From CF-39 sp035651155 (GTDB lineage Bacteria > Chloroflexota > Limnocylindria > P2-11E), in assembly GCA_035651155.1 (NCBI GenBank), contig DASRGG010000002.1:1-64000 (forward strand): 64,000 nucleotides of DNA, written 5' to 3'. Shown here piece after piece: positions 42,551-53,105 of the stretch (the stretch's first letter is position 1; each line of letters begins with the position of its first letter). Position numbers and translations under genes: made by a program. The notes beneath the pieces are model-generated. The model saw only the letters and a list, made by a program, of their open reading frames with translations, did no database searches and had not been told where the DNA came from.

Positions 42551-42700
42551 TGGCGCTCCTGACCGCGTGGCGCGCGAGCCCTACGGCTTCATGACGACGA
42601 GAACGAGCGCTGGCCAGACGCCGACGACACCCATCCACGCACGCGAACGGCGAAAGCCGCGAGCTGAATACGGTGCTACCGCGCGGCCACGCGGGGGCGA

Positions 42701-43510
42701 TCAGGCGAACTGCAGGGAACGCTTCGAGAGGCCGAGGAAATAGCCGTCGATCACGGTCTTGCCCGTGTCGACGGTCTCGATGCTCGCGCCGACCGTGACG
42801 AAGAGCGGGACGAAGTGGTCGACCGTCGGATGCGCATACGGCAGACCGGGCGCGCGTCGGCGGTAATCGAGCAGCGCGTCGACGTCGGCCTTCGCGAGCG
42901 TCTCCGCGGCCCATTGATCGAACTCCTTCGACCACGACGGCGCGGGCGCGTCTGGACGGAAGTCCCGCAGGAACGGAAGTCCGTGCGTCATGAAGCCCGA
43001 GCCCATGATGAGGACTCCTTCGTCGCGCAGCGGCGCGAGCTTCTTCCCGAGCTCGAGCAGCTCGCGCGCGTCGAGGCTCGGCATGCTGATCTGCAGCACC
43101 GGGACGTCGGCCCGCGGATACATCACCGTGAGCGGGACGTAGGCGCCATGGTCGAGACCGCGGAGCGGCTCCTCGGCGCTCGGCGTCTTCGGTCCGATGA
43201 GCTGCTTCACCCGCTGCGCGAGCCACGGCGCGCCGGGCGCGGGATACGTGACGCGGTAGTACTTCTCCGGGAATCCGTAGAAGTCGTACACGAGCGGGAC
43301 GGGCGTCGTCGCGCCGATGGTGAGCGGCGACTCCTCCCAATGGGCGGAGACCACGAGGATCGCCGTCGGCCGCGGCAGGTCGCCCGCCCAGCGAGAGAGC
43401 TCGCCGGGCCAGACCGGATCGTCGACGAGCGGTGGCGCGCCGTGTCCGAGATAGAGAGCGGGAATGCGGCCGTTCACCTGTGAGAGAACACGATACCGAG
43501 CGGCCCGCAT
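42701..43510 (-). CDS. DODA-type (LigB-family) extradiol ring-cleavage dioxygenase
   Basis: The 269-residue protein is of the 4,5-DOPA dioxygenase (YgiD) type. The metal ligands and acid/base His are in LYLGHGAPP (His near 23), VVSAHWEES (His near 57), GLDHGAYVPL and HPTVDHFVPLFV. IMGSGFMTHGLP and YDFYGFPEKYYRV are further blocks. Family members open catechol-type rings with Fe(II) or Zn. The ATG used gives an N-terminal extension of about 13 residues; an internal start near the GHGAP strand is possible. It stands alone in this direction. Confidence 0.9.
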   Translation of the reverse strand: MRAARYRVLSQVNGRIPALYLGHGAPPLVDDPVWPGELSRWAGDLPRPTAILVVSAHWEESPLTIGATTPVPLVYDFYGFPEKYYRVTYPAPGAPWLAQRVKQLIGPKTPSAEEPLRGLDHGAYVPLTVMYPRADVPVLQISMPSLDARELLELGKKLAPLRDEGVLIMGSGFMTHGLPFLRDFRPDAPAPSWSKEFDQWAAETLAKADVDALLDYRRRAPGLPYAHPTVDHFVPLFVTVGASIETVDTGKTVIDGYFLGLSKRSLQFA

Positions 43511-43519
43511 TCCGCGCGG

Positions 43520-43842
43520 TCAGCGCCAGGCGGTAACGACGGCCCCCATGACGACCTGCACGATGGCCATGAAGCCGAGCCAGCAGATGACGCCGAGCAT
43601 CGCGCCGTCGCCGATGGTGGCGCCGCCGAGATTCAGCGAGAGCACGGCGAGGACACACGCATTGAGGAGCGACACGACGGCGCGCGTGGCCAGGCCCATC
43701 GGTCCGGGATCGCGAGCCGCGCCTGGGTCGTACCGAGGTAGGCCATCCACCGTCCGCCGAAGGTTTGCGGTGCCTAGTACGCGAAGCCGATGACGAGCGC
43801 GACGATGACCGCGAGGTAGCTCACGCCGACGTTGACCGCCAT
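43520..43842 (-). pseudogene. Broken DUF1761-type membrane protein gene
   Basis: A start with a good ribosome site (AAGGAG, ATG at 43842) gives MAVNVGVSYLAVIVALVIGFAY and then TAG (43774-43776). The same frame continues with APQTFGGRWMAYLGTTQ, the expected next part of DUF1761 (after the usual WY). The rest appears in another frame: PMGLATRAVVSLLNACVLAVLSLNLGGATIGDGAMLGVICWLGFMA, ending at 43520 with a shortened C-terminus. So a stop, a frameshift and a C-terminal deletion have broken it. The family assignment is from my memory of the conserved pattern; function of DUF1761 is unknown. Confidence 0.55.
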
Positions 43843-43906
43843 CTCCTTACCTCCGCCGCCGCTCCGCGGCGCGCACATCCTGGACGCGCGTGCGTAGGGC
43901 GACGGC

Positions 43907-44236
43907 CTAGTTGGCGCCCTTGAGGTCGAAGGACAGCCGCTTCACGCGGTCGCCGTCGAGGACGAACCGCCACGTCGTGTAGTTCGCGAAGACGCCCGGC
44001 GCGCGCGTGAGGGTCGTGATGCGCACCTCGCCGTCGCGCTCCTCCTCGTCGCGCATGCTGTGCTCGAACTGCGGCGCGAGACGGATCATCTGGCGGACGC
44101 CCTCCTTGCCGCGCAGCGGCGCATCGGCACCCGGCAGCATGACCTCGACGTCATCGGTGCACAGCTCCGCCGCGGCGTCGGCCCGCTGATCCTGCACGGC
44201 CTTCACGAAGGCGCGCGCCGTGTCCATCGAGGTCAT
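43907..44236 (-). CDS. SnoaL/NTF2-like protein
   Basis: The 109-residue protein follows the SnoaL-like NTF2 fold: helix MDTARAFVKAVQDQRADAAAELCTDDVEVML, then LRGKEGVRQMIRLAPQFEHSM and strands VRITTLTRAPGVFANYTTWRFVLDGDRVKRLSFDL. Such proteins are small cone-shaped binding domains or enzymes (ketosteroid-isomerase-like). It lies 17 bases downstream of the hydroxyacid oxidase gene on the same strand. The ATG at 44236 opens the first helix. The role is not known. Confidence 0.82.
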   Translation of the reverse strand: MTSMDTARAFVKAVQDQRADAAAELCTDDVEVMLPGADAPLRGKEGVRQMIRLAPQFEHSMRDEEERDGEVRITTLTRAPGVFANYTTWRFVLDGDRVKRLSFDLKGAN

Positions 44237-44253
44237 CGACCGATGGTACGGCC

Positions 44254-45546
44254 CTACGGCGTGGGGCCGGCCGCGAGCGCCCGGCGATCGATGTCGGCCA
44301 CCGAGCGATACCCCGCGAGCGCCATCGTGATCTCGAAATCGGCGACCAGATCCTCGAGCAGCTCCCGCACGCCCTCGCGGCCCGCGAGCGCGAGCGCATA
44401 CACGTACGGCCGCCCCACGCACACCGCCCGCGCGCCGAGCGCGAGCGCCTTGAACACGTCGGCGCCGCCGCGGATGCCGCCGTCGAGAAGTACCGGCACG
44501 CGATCCCCCACGGCGTCGACCACCGCCGGCAGCGCGTCGAGCGACGCGATCGCACCGTCGACCTGCCGGCCGCCGTGGTTCGAGACGATGAGGCCGTCGA
44601 TGCCGTACGAGAGCGCGCGGCGGGCGTCGTCCGGATGGAGGATGCCTTTGAGCAGGATCGGCAGCCTCGTCCGCTCGCGCAGGAAACGCAGATCGTCCCA
44701 GGCGAGCGACTGCCGCGAGTACGTCGCGATGAACTCCTGCACCGCGGCCAGCGGCAGCTTCGAACGGACATTCGGCCAGAACCCGCCGGGATGCGCGCGC
44801 GTGATCTCGAGGAGCACGCCGATCGCGCCGAGCGTGGCCTTCCGTCTGGGCGCGCGCGCTCCGGCGGCGGCCGACGCCCGCGCGGCCGCCATGAACACCG
44901 GATCGCTGACGTACTGCGCGATCCCCTTTCCGTGCAGGAACGGCAGGTACGCGAGGTCGAGATCGCGCGTGCGCCAGCCGAGGAGCTTGGTGTCGAGCGT
45001 GACGACGATCGCGTCGCATCCCGCGGACTCGGCGCGGCGTACGAGGCTCTCGACGAGCGCGTCGTTCTTGCTCCAGTACAGCTGGAACCAGCGAGGCGAG
45101 GCGCCCATGACGCGCGCGCACTCCTCCATCGGGACGGAGGCCTGAGTGGAGAAGATCATCGGCAGTCCGACGTCCGCCGCCGCGCTCGCGACGGCGACGT
45201 CCGCGGCACGATGGGCGAGCTCGAGGACGCCGATCGGCGCGAGCAGCAGCGGAGCGGGGATGCGCCGGCCGAACAGCACGACGCCGGTGTCGCGCGAGGA
45301 CACGTCGCGCAGCACGCGCGGCACGATCCGATGGCGCTCGAACGCCGCGCGATTCGCGGCGATCGTCGTCTCGGCGCCGGCGCCGCCGGCCACGTAGGCG
45401 ACCGCTTCGCGGGACATGCGGCGCTGCGCCTCGTCCTCGAGACGGCGCCAATCGGTCGGCACGCGCGGCGCCTCGCCGGAGATGCCACGAAGGTAGATAT
45501 CGGACTGCCTGGCGACCGGTGTGTCCGCGCTCACATCCCTTCCCAC
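44254..45546 (-). CDS. FMN-dependent alpha-hydroxy acid oxidase/dehydrogenase
   Basis: The 430-residue protein belongs to the lactate/glycolate oxidase and LldD family. It has YVAGGAGAETTIAANRAAFERHRIVPRVLRDVSSRDT (substrate Tyr region), PMIFSTQASVPMEE, LILLKGILHPDDARRAL-like text (PILLKGILHPDDA), the catalytic His-Arg stretch SNHGGRQVDGAIASLDAL, and the FMN phosphate site LLDGGIRGGADVFKALALGARAVCVGRPY. It oxidises a 2-hydroxy acid to the 2-oxo acid. Oxidase and dehydrogenase cannot be told apart by sequence here. There is a 30-residue N-terminal leader without signal features. Confidence 0.92.
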   Translation of the reverse strand: MGRDVSADTPVARQSDIYLRGISGEAPRVPTDWRRLEDEAQRRMSREAVAYVAGGAGAETTIAANRAAFERHRIVPRVLRDVSSRDTGVVLFGRRIPAPLLLAPIGVLELAHRAADVAVASAAADVGLPMIFSTQASVPMEECARVMGASPRWFQLYWSKNDALVESLVRRAESAGCDAIVVTLDTKLLGWRTRDLDLAYLPFLHGKGIAQYVSDPVFMAAARASAAAGARAPRRKATLGAIGVLLEITRAHPGGFWPNVRSKLPLAAVQEFIATYSRQSLAWDDLRFLRERTRLPILLKGILHPDDARRALSYGIDGLIVSNHGGRQVDGAIASLDALPAVVDAVGDRVPVLLDGGIRGGADVFKALALGARAVCVGRPYVYALALAGREGVRELLEDLVADFEITMALAGYRSVADIDRRALAAGPTP

Positions 45547-45803
45547 CGGCGGGATGCTACGGCCTTTCCGCGCCGTGCCTGCTCGGTGTCGATGCGATGG
45601 GCGCGCCGGTCACCGCGGCCGCTAGGGCAGGACCTCGACGTTCGCGCTGAAGAGCACCGCGAAGAGCGGACAGGGCGAGCCGCTCCGACAGACCGCGCTT
45701 CGGGTCGCGCGGATCGTCGACCGACCAGGACTTGTTGCGAGCCGGATCGCCTGCGCGCCGCGAACGAGCATGGTCGCGGCCCCGACGCGGCCCCGTGCGG
45801 GGC
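45547..45803. other. Intergenic stretch with possible degraded coding
   Basis: No intact gene was found in these 257 bases. On the minus strand two frames look partly protein-like: one reads NKSWSVDDPRDPKRGLSER and the other PLFAVLFSANVEVLP followed by TAG at 45622. They could be two frame-shifted pieces of one lost small gene, but I could not name a family. Confidence 0.3.
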
Positions 45804-46214
45804 TCAGGAAGAAGCGGCGGCGGGCGGGCGTTTCGTTTCGCGGAAGCGCACGATCTCGCCGCGGACGCGCTCGCGCGCGGCGGTCCACCAGGTGTCCGCC
45901 GCGGCGGGCGGCCATGCCTCCCGCTCGTCGGCGTGCCCGACGATCGAGATGGTCACCGTCCACGTGCCGTTCGCGCGGGCCTCGAGCCGTACGCGAGCGA
46001 GCTGCTTGGTGCGGTCGGGTGGCCGCACTCCCTTGGGCGAGATGAGGACGACGGTCGATGCGGTCGCATGACCATCGCGCGCGTCGCCCCATCCCTCGAC
46101 GATCGCGTCGGGATACAGGCCGGGTCGATGGAGGAAGGGCAGAAGATGCTCGAGCGCGGCGCGTGCGTCACGCTGGAACGTATTCAGGATCCTCGTCGTC
46201 TCGGCGTCGGTCAC
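45804..46214 (-). CDS. Uncharacterised protein downstream of the cold-shock gene
   Basis: From GTG 46214 the frame encodes 136 residues: an N-terminal helix TRILNTFQRDARAALEHLLPFL, a middle part with STVVLISPKGVRPPDRTKQLARVRLEARANGTWTVTISIVG (beta strands), and a helical end DTWWTAARERVRGEIVRFRETK. No signal peptide or metal site is present. I do not recognise the family. It starts 33 bases after the cold-shock stop on the same strand, so they could be cotranscribed. Confidence 0.6.
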   Translation of the reverse strand: MTDAETTRILNTFQRDARAALEHLLPFLHRPGLYPDAIVEGWGDARDGHATASTVVLISPKGVRPPDRTKQLARVRLEARANGTWTVTISIVGHADEREAWPPAAADTWWTAARERVRGEIVRFRETKRPPAAASS

Positions 46215-46246
46215 GATGTTCGTGACCCGCGCGACCCCACCGGGCG

Positions 46247-46453
46247 CTATGCCGGCGTGACCTTCTCGGCGCTTTCCTTGTTGCGGCGCGGGTCCATGGC
46301 CTTCTCGTAGGTCACGGCCTGGCCCTCGCTCAGCTCGTCGAAGCTCGTTCCCGCCACCGCGGTGCGGTGAAAGAAGAGGTCCGTCCCGTCGGCCTGCGCG
46401 ATGAATCCGAAACCGCGCTCGCCTACGAGCTTCTTGATCGTTCCAGTTGCCAC
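46247..46453 (-). CDS. Cold-shock-domain protein
   Basis: The 68-residue protein is a single cold-shock domain: GTIKKLVGERGFGFIAQADGTDLFFHRTAVAG contains the RNP1 (GFGFI) and RNP2 (LFFH) motifs for RNA and single-stranded DNA binding. The C-terminal tail (MDPRRNKESAEKVTPA) is typical. I chose GTG 46453 because GAGGAG lies about eight bases before it and the domain begins directly after. Cold-shock proteins act as RNA chaperones; several family members are constitutive rather than cold-induced. Confidence 0.93.
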   Translation of the reverse strand: MATGTIKKLVGERGFGFIAQADGTDLFFHRTAVAGTSFDELSEGQAVTYEKAMDPRRNKESAEKVTPA

Positions 46454-46530
46454 GTGTGTTTCTCCTCGTCGGCGGCTGTACGCCGTGACGCCTGACCTCA
46501 CTGTAGCAGTGGCTCATAGCGATCCGGACG

Positions 46531-47195
46531 TTACGCGATGCGAAGACGATCGTATCCCGGGATGCCTTCCACGACGGCGAGTCCCTGTGGACCCATCGCG
46601 AACACCGCCGTGGCATAGACGTCGGCGGCCACGATGTCGGGGCCGATCACCGTCAGGCTCACGAGGTCGGTCGCCGGCAGTCCGGTGCGCGGATCCTCGA
46701 TGCGCGGGCCGCTCTCGTACGTGCCCGATGTGGCGCCCGCGAGATCGGTGGCCAGACCGGAGCGGCGACGCGATCGCGCCCCGGATGGCCGACGGAAGGC
46801 TCGTGATACGCGCGGTCTCGTCGTTGACGCGTGACGCGCTTCGCGGCCGGCGACGCGGTGTTCGCGGGGCGCCGGGCGCGTTCGCCGAGTACGCGCGGGC
46901 ACGCGAAGACAGCCTGGTGTTGAAGCCTCATGCACCGGCCCAGCCCGTGAAGCGAGCACGGAACGAACGATCGACGGCTCGGGATCGATGCCGGGCGTCG
47001 GTCACATGCGGGACCGGCTTGTCCAGGCGAAGCTCGATCCGATCGAGGCCGACCACGAGAGCGGCCACATGGGCGCGAGTGTTCGCGTGCCTCCGCACGC
47101 GTCGGCGACCATCGCCATCGTCGTGCCGCCGCAGGTCGGTGAGCTCGAGTTCGGCCGATGCCGCACCCATCGGGCGGAATGGACGACGAGGTGCA
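46531..47195 (-). pseudogene. ApbE-type FAD:protein FMN transferase remnant
   Basis: The last part (46531-46760) clearly encodes an ApbE C-terminus: SGTYESGPRIEDPRTGLPATDLVSLTVIGPDIVAADVYATAVFAMG. Upstream, pieces in other frames fit the N-terminal half (GGTTMAMVADA and VAALVVGLDRIELRLDKP, about 47010-47120; RVNDETARITSLPSAI, about 46800). The middle with the flavin-site block is missing and the frame changes at least twice. ApbE attaches FMN to exported electron-transfer proteins. It lies just downstream of the CPD-type ATPase gene, at the edge of the copper region. Only the C-terminal part is sure. Confidence 0.6.
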
Positions 47196-49529
<2,334 letters not shown>

Positions 49530-49543
49530 GGCCACCGCCGGGC

Positions 49544-49897
49544 CTAGTGGCCGGCGGCCTCCGCCTTCTCCGTGTCGAGCTGCTCGACGACCTTCGGGTA
49601 TGCCTCGCTCATGCAGCAGCGGCAGGCTTTGTACCACTCACGCATGCCGTGGTCGATCATCGGCAGCTCGTCCGAGTGCGCGTGCGGGGCGGCATGCTCG
49701 CCGCGGGCCTCCGCCGCGAGCCAGGCATCGACCTTGGCGATGTACGCCTGGGGGGACTTCGCGAACTTCGTGAGGCAGCCGGCCGCGCAGAACGCGTACT
49801 CACGATCGGCCATCTCGAGCGTGAGCCCCTGATCCCGCGCCTCGGCCACGTCCACGGTCATGTCGCATACCGGATCGAGCAGCTTCGCTTGGGTCAT
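49544..49897 (-). CDS. YHS-domain protein with C-terminal CRCC motif
   Basis: The 117-residue protein has an N-terminal YHS metal-binding domain: LLDPVCDMTVDV (Cys11) and REYAFCAAGCLTKFAKSPQAYIA (Cys37, Cys41). A His-rich linker (GEHAAPHAHSDE) leads to a second part DHGMREWYKACRCCMSEAYPKVVEQLDTEKAEA with CRCC at 92-95. The second part resembles the 61-residue protein at 53102-53287. ATG 49897 follows AAAGGTGG. It lies between the CopA gene and the CPD-type ATPase gene, so a copper-delivery role is likely but inferred. Confidence 0.85.
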   Translation of the reverse strand: MTQAKLLDPVCDMTVDVAEARDQGLTLEMADREYAFCAAGCLTKFAKSPQAYIAKVDAWLAAEARGEHAAPHAHSDELPMIDHGMREWYKACRCCMSEAYPKVVEQLDTEKAEAAGH

Positions 49898-49913
49898 CGG
49901 TCCACCTTTCCTT

Positions 49914-52214
49914 TCAGCGATCGATCGTGGCGCCACGCAGGCGCAAAGAGTTGGTGACCACGGTCACCGACGACACGGCCATCGCGCCGGCGGCGAAGAT
50001 CGGCGAGAGCAGCACGCCGAGGAACGGATAGAACGCGCCTGCGGCGAGCGGGATGAGCGCGACGTTGTAGAAGAACGCCCAGAAGAGGTTCGTGCGGATC
50101 GTCCCGACGGTCTTGCGCGAGAGCCGCAGCGCGCGTGGCACGCCGCGCGGATCCCCGCCGACGAGCACGATACCCGCCGACGCGATGGCCACGTCCGTGC
50201 CGCTGCCGATGGCGACGCCGAGATCGGCCTGCGCGAGCGCCGGCGCGTCGTTCACCCCGTCGCCCACCATGGCGACCCTTCGTCCGGCGCGCTGGAGATC
50301 GGCGACGAGCGCGGCCTTCGCATCGGGCCGCACCTCGGCACGGACCTCGTCGATCCCGATCGTGCGTGCGACCGCCTCCGCGGTGCGGCGCGTGTCGCCC
50401 GACACGAGGATGGTGCGGAGGCCCATGCGCTTCAGCTCGCTCACCGCGTCCTTCGCCGCCGCGCGCGGGACGTCGGCGAGCGCGAGGATCGCGAGCGGCT
50501 TGCCGTCGACGGTCGCGACGAGCGGCGTCTTCCCCGCGGCCTCGTGGTGCGCGAGCAGCCCGTCGTCGAGGTCGGCGAAGCCATGCGCCGTGGCGAAGCC
50601 ACGATTGCCCACATAGACCTCGTGCCCATCGACGACCGCGTGCACGCCCTGCCCGGGGAAGGACTCGAACCGCTCGGGCTCGCTCGGGGTCAGGCCCTTC
50701 TCCCGCGCGGCCTCGAGCACGGCTCCCGCGAGCGGATGTTCGGAGCGCAGCTCGGCGCTCGCGATGAGCCGGAGCGACTCGTCCTCGCCGTAGTCGGCGC
50801 AGGTGAGGATGTCGGTGACCTGCGGTCGCCCGACGGTGAGCGTGCCGGTCTTGTCGAAGGCGACGGTGTCCACGCGCTGCGCGGCCTCGAGCGCGATCGC
50901 GCTCTTGATGAGGATGCCGCGCGACGCGCCGCGGCCGGTGCCGACCATGATCGCCGTCGGCGTCGCGAGGCCGAGCGCGCACGGGCACGCGATGATGAGG
51001 ACCGCGATGAACGCGGTGAGCGCGAACGTCATCCGCGGCTCGGGACCGAGGAAGAACCATGCTGCGAACGCGACGCCCGCGATCACGAACACGATCGGCA
51101 CGAAGATGGCCGCGATCTGATCGACGAGCCGCTGGATCGGCGCCTTCGAGGCCTGCGCGTCCTCCACCAGGCGGACGATCTGCGCGAGCGTCGTGTCCTT
51201 GCCGACGCGCATCGCGCGGACGCGGAGCGCGCCCGTCGTGTTGAGCGTGCCGCCCGTCACCTCGGCGCCCGCCGTCTTCTCGACCGGGATCGACTCGCCG
51301 GTGAGCATCGACTCGTCCACCGCGGACGATCCCGCGAGGACGAGCCCGTCGGTGGCGATCGTCTCGCCCGGACGGACGAGCACGATGTCGCCCACCTTCA
51401 GCTGCTCGATCGGTACATCCTCCTCGGCTCCGCCGGCACGCCGCACGCGCGCCGTCTTGGCGCCGAGCGCGAGGAGCGCCCGGATCGCGTCGCCGGTGTG
51501 TGTGCGCGCGCGCGCCTCCATGAAGCGGCCCGCGAGGACGAGCGCGATGATCGCGCTCGATGTCTCGTAGTACAGGCTCTCGTGAGGCTCGAGGCCGTTC
51601 GTGTAGAACACGTTCGGAAGGAAGGTCGCGACGACCGAGATGCCGTAGGCCGCGCTCGTGCCGACGGCGATGAGCGTGTTCATGTTGCTCGTGCCGTGGC
51701 GCGCGGCGTTCCACGCGGCGCGGTAGAAGGGCGCGCCTGCCCAGAGCTGCACCGGGGTGGCGAGCGCGAAGAGCACGTAGGCGCGCCGGTCGGCGTGCTC
51801 GAGCTCGGGGATGACGTGCGCCGCCATCGAAAGGACCACCGCGAGACCGGCGAGCACGCTCGCGACGACGAGGCGCCGCTTGAGCGACGCGACGTAGCGC
51901 AGCCGGAGCTCCCGCTCGTCCTGCGCGGCGGCCGCGCGCGCGGCGTCACCCTCGGGGATGACGAGCGCGCCGTAGCCAGCACGTTCCACGGCCTTCACGA
52001 GCGCGCCGAGCTCGGCCTGATCGGGATCGAGACGCACCGTTGCCCGCTCGTTCGCGAGGTTGACCTCTGCCGACGCGACGCCGGGAACGCTCGCGAGCGC
52101 GGTCTCGACCGATCGCACGCACGAGGCGCAGGTCATGCCGGTGATCGCGAGCTCGCGCTTCGCGGCCGTCGCGGGCGTCGCGGCGGTCGTGGGGACCGTA
52201 GCGGTCGCGCTCAT
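49914..52214 (-). CDS. copA: Copper-exporting P1B-1 ATPase, one HMA domain
   Basis: The 766-residue pump has one N-terminal HMA domain with GMTCASC (CASC at 29-32), eight membrane segments, TGES near 305-308, the copper motif ACPCALGLATPT (CPC at 410-412), the phosphorylation site DKTGT at 454-458, the HP motif in SEHPLAGAVLE, and GDGVNDAPALAQADLGVAIGSGTDVA near the end. It moves Cu(I) out of the cytoplasm. Its ATG overlaps the csoR stop (52211-52214), so it is cotranscribed with its repressor. The YHS-CRCC and CPD-ATPase genes follow with short gaps. Confidence 0.96.
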   Translation of the reverse strand: MSATATVPTTAATPATAAKRELAITGMTCASCVRSVETALASVPGVASAEVNLANERATVRLDPDQAELGALVKAVERAGYGALVIPEGDAARAAAAQDERELRLRYVASLKRRLVVASVLAGLAVVLSMAAHVIPELEHADRRAYVLFALATPVQLWAGAPFYRAAWNAARHGTSNMNTLIAVGTSAAYGISVVATFLPNVFYTNGLEPHESLYYETSSAIIALVLAGRFMEARARTHTGDAIRALLALGAKTARVRRAGGAEEDVPIEQLKVGDIVLVRPGETIATDGLVLAGSSAVDESMLTGESIPVEKTAGAEVTGGTLNTTGALRVRAMRVGKDTTLAQIVRLVEDAQASKAPIQRLVDQIAAIFVPIVFVIAGVAFAAWFFLGPEPRMTFALTAFIAVLIIACPCALGLATPTAIMVGTGRGASRGILIKSAIALEAAQRVDTVAFDKTGTLTVGRPQVTDILTCADYGEDESLRLIASAELRSEHPLAGAVLEAAREKGLTPSEPERFESFPGQGVHAVVDGHEVYVGNRGFATAHGFADLDDGLLAHHEAAGKTPLVATVDGKPLAILALADVPRAAAKDAVSELKRMGLRTILVSGDTRRTAEAVARTIGIDEVRAEVRPDAKAALVADLQRAGRRVAMVGDGVNDAPALAQADLGVAIGSGTDVAIASAGIVLVGGDPRGVPRALRLSRKTVGTIRTNLFWAFFYNVALIPLAAGAFYPFLGVLLSPIFAAGAMAVSSVTVVTNSLRLRGATIDR

Positions 52215-52474
52215 CTACGCGCCAGCGAGAAGAGCTCCGACAGCTCCTCGATCATCGCGTCGTTGCGGCCCTGCTTGAACCCGGTCGGGACGCAGGTCGA
52301 GAGGTGCCCACGCAGCAGCTCGGCCTCGAACTTCTGCAACGCGCGCTCGACGGCGAACGTCTGCTTCAGCACGTCGACGCAGTACGTGTCGTCCGTGACC
52401 ATCTTGCGGATGCCCTTGATGTGCCCTTCGATCGTCGCGAGGCGCGCATCGAGCTCCTTCGTATCGGTCTTCAC
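52211..52474 (-). CDS. csoR: CsoR-type copper-sensing repressor (first copy)
   Basis: The 87-residue protein is an all-helical DUF156/CsoR regulator: RLATIEGHIKGIRKMV (helix 1), DTYCVDVLKQTFAVERALQKFEAELLRGHLSTC. The Cu(I) ligands are Cys32, His57 and Cys61, the C-H-C set of true copper sensors. CsoR leaves DNA when copper binds, and target genes are then expressed. GTG 52474 is preceded by GGGAGG at the right distance. A GC-rich imperfect palindrome lies 22-50 bases upstream. It overlaps copA. Confidence 0.95.
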   Translation of the reverse strand: MKTDTKELDARLATIEGHIKGIRKMVTDDTYCVDVLKQTFAVERALQKFEAELLRGHLSTCVPTGFKQGRNDAMIEELSELFSLARR

Positions 52475-52495
52475 CGCGTCCCTCCCATCGGGGCG

Positions 52496-52524
52496 CACCC
52501 CCGCCCTCCAGGGGTGGGTGGGCA
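52496..52524. promoter_or_regulatory. CsoR-like operator upstream of csoR/copA
   Basis: CACCCCCGCCCTCCAGGGG at 52496-52514, followed by TGGGTGGGC (to 52523), forms a G/C-tract imperfect inverted repeat. It lies 22 bases before the csoR GTG. CsoR operators have this C-tract/G-tract build. Two similar sites occur at 53.33 and 63.81 kb. Confidence 0.5.
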
Positions 52525-52568
52525 CCCCGGTCGCGTTCATCGTATCACGGCGCTCACGGCGCGCCCGG

Positions 52569-53105
52569 TCAGTGGCCTTCCATCTCCATGTCGTGCCCCT
52601 CGGGCGACATCGTCTGCGATGGCGCCGGGCCCGAGGGAACGATCGGTGCGCCCTGGTCGCGGGACGGCTGAGCGCTCGCGACCACGATGACGCCGCGCAT
52701 GCCGCTCTCGTAGTGCCCCGGCACGAAGCACGCGAACTCGTATCGGCCGGTGGCGTTCGGCACGACGAACACGAGCTTCGCGGTCGCCCGCGCGGCCACG
52801 CGAACGCTCGCTCCACCGTGATCCGCGTCCCCGCTCGTGCCGACGACGTTCGCGGATGCGAGCCAGTCCTGCGCGTAGCCGTGTCCCGGCATCGCGCCCG
52901 TCCCCGCCATCAGCTCGTGCTCGACCGTGCCGACGTTCGCCAGCACGAGGGTCACGGTCTCGCCCGCCTGCAGCACCACCTGGGGCGGCGAGAACGCGAA
53001 GTCGCTCATCTCGATGCGGACCGTTCGCCCTGGGTCGGGCGGCTGCGGAGCGGCGGCGCCGCCGCACGCCGCGGCGAGGAGCGCCGCCGAGAGGGCGGCC
53101 CTCAC
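52569..53105 (-). CDS. Cupredoxin-like lipoprotein
   Basis: The 178-residue protein has a short signal with lipobox (LAAAC, Cys14) and a plastocyanin/azurin-like domain. Type 1 copper ligands are His63 (TVEHEL), Cys126 and His131 (FACFVPGHYESGM) and Met136. A His/Met-rich tail (PEGHDMEMEGH) may bind extra copper. It would bind or pass electrons at the outer face of the membrane. The GTG start overlaps the stop of the small CRCC protein (GTGA), so the two are translated together. csoR lies 94 bases downstream. Confidence 0.9.
   Translation of the reverse strand: MRAALSAALLAAACGGAAAPQPPDPGRTVRIEMSDFAFSPPQVVLQAGETVTLVLANVGTVEHELMAGTGAMPGHGYAQDWLASANVVGTSGDADHGGASVRVAARATAKLVFVVPNATGRYEFACFVPGHYESGMRGVIVVASAQPSRDQGAPIVPSGPAPSQTMSPEGHDMEMEGH

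Noticed and set aside
42551..42700. Possible small gene after the tartrate dehydrogenase-like gene
   Set aside because: No start with a ribosome site and no convincing protein text on either strand; I see nothing in this 150-base stretch.
20968..43776. Idea that TAG is recoded (for example as an amino acid) in this organism
   Set aside because: Several well-defined genes (rhodanese, DAHP synthase, the kinase at 10.2 kb, the CPD ATPase) end normally at TAG, so general recoding is not supported.
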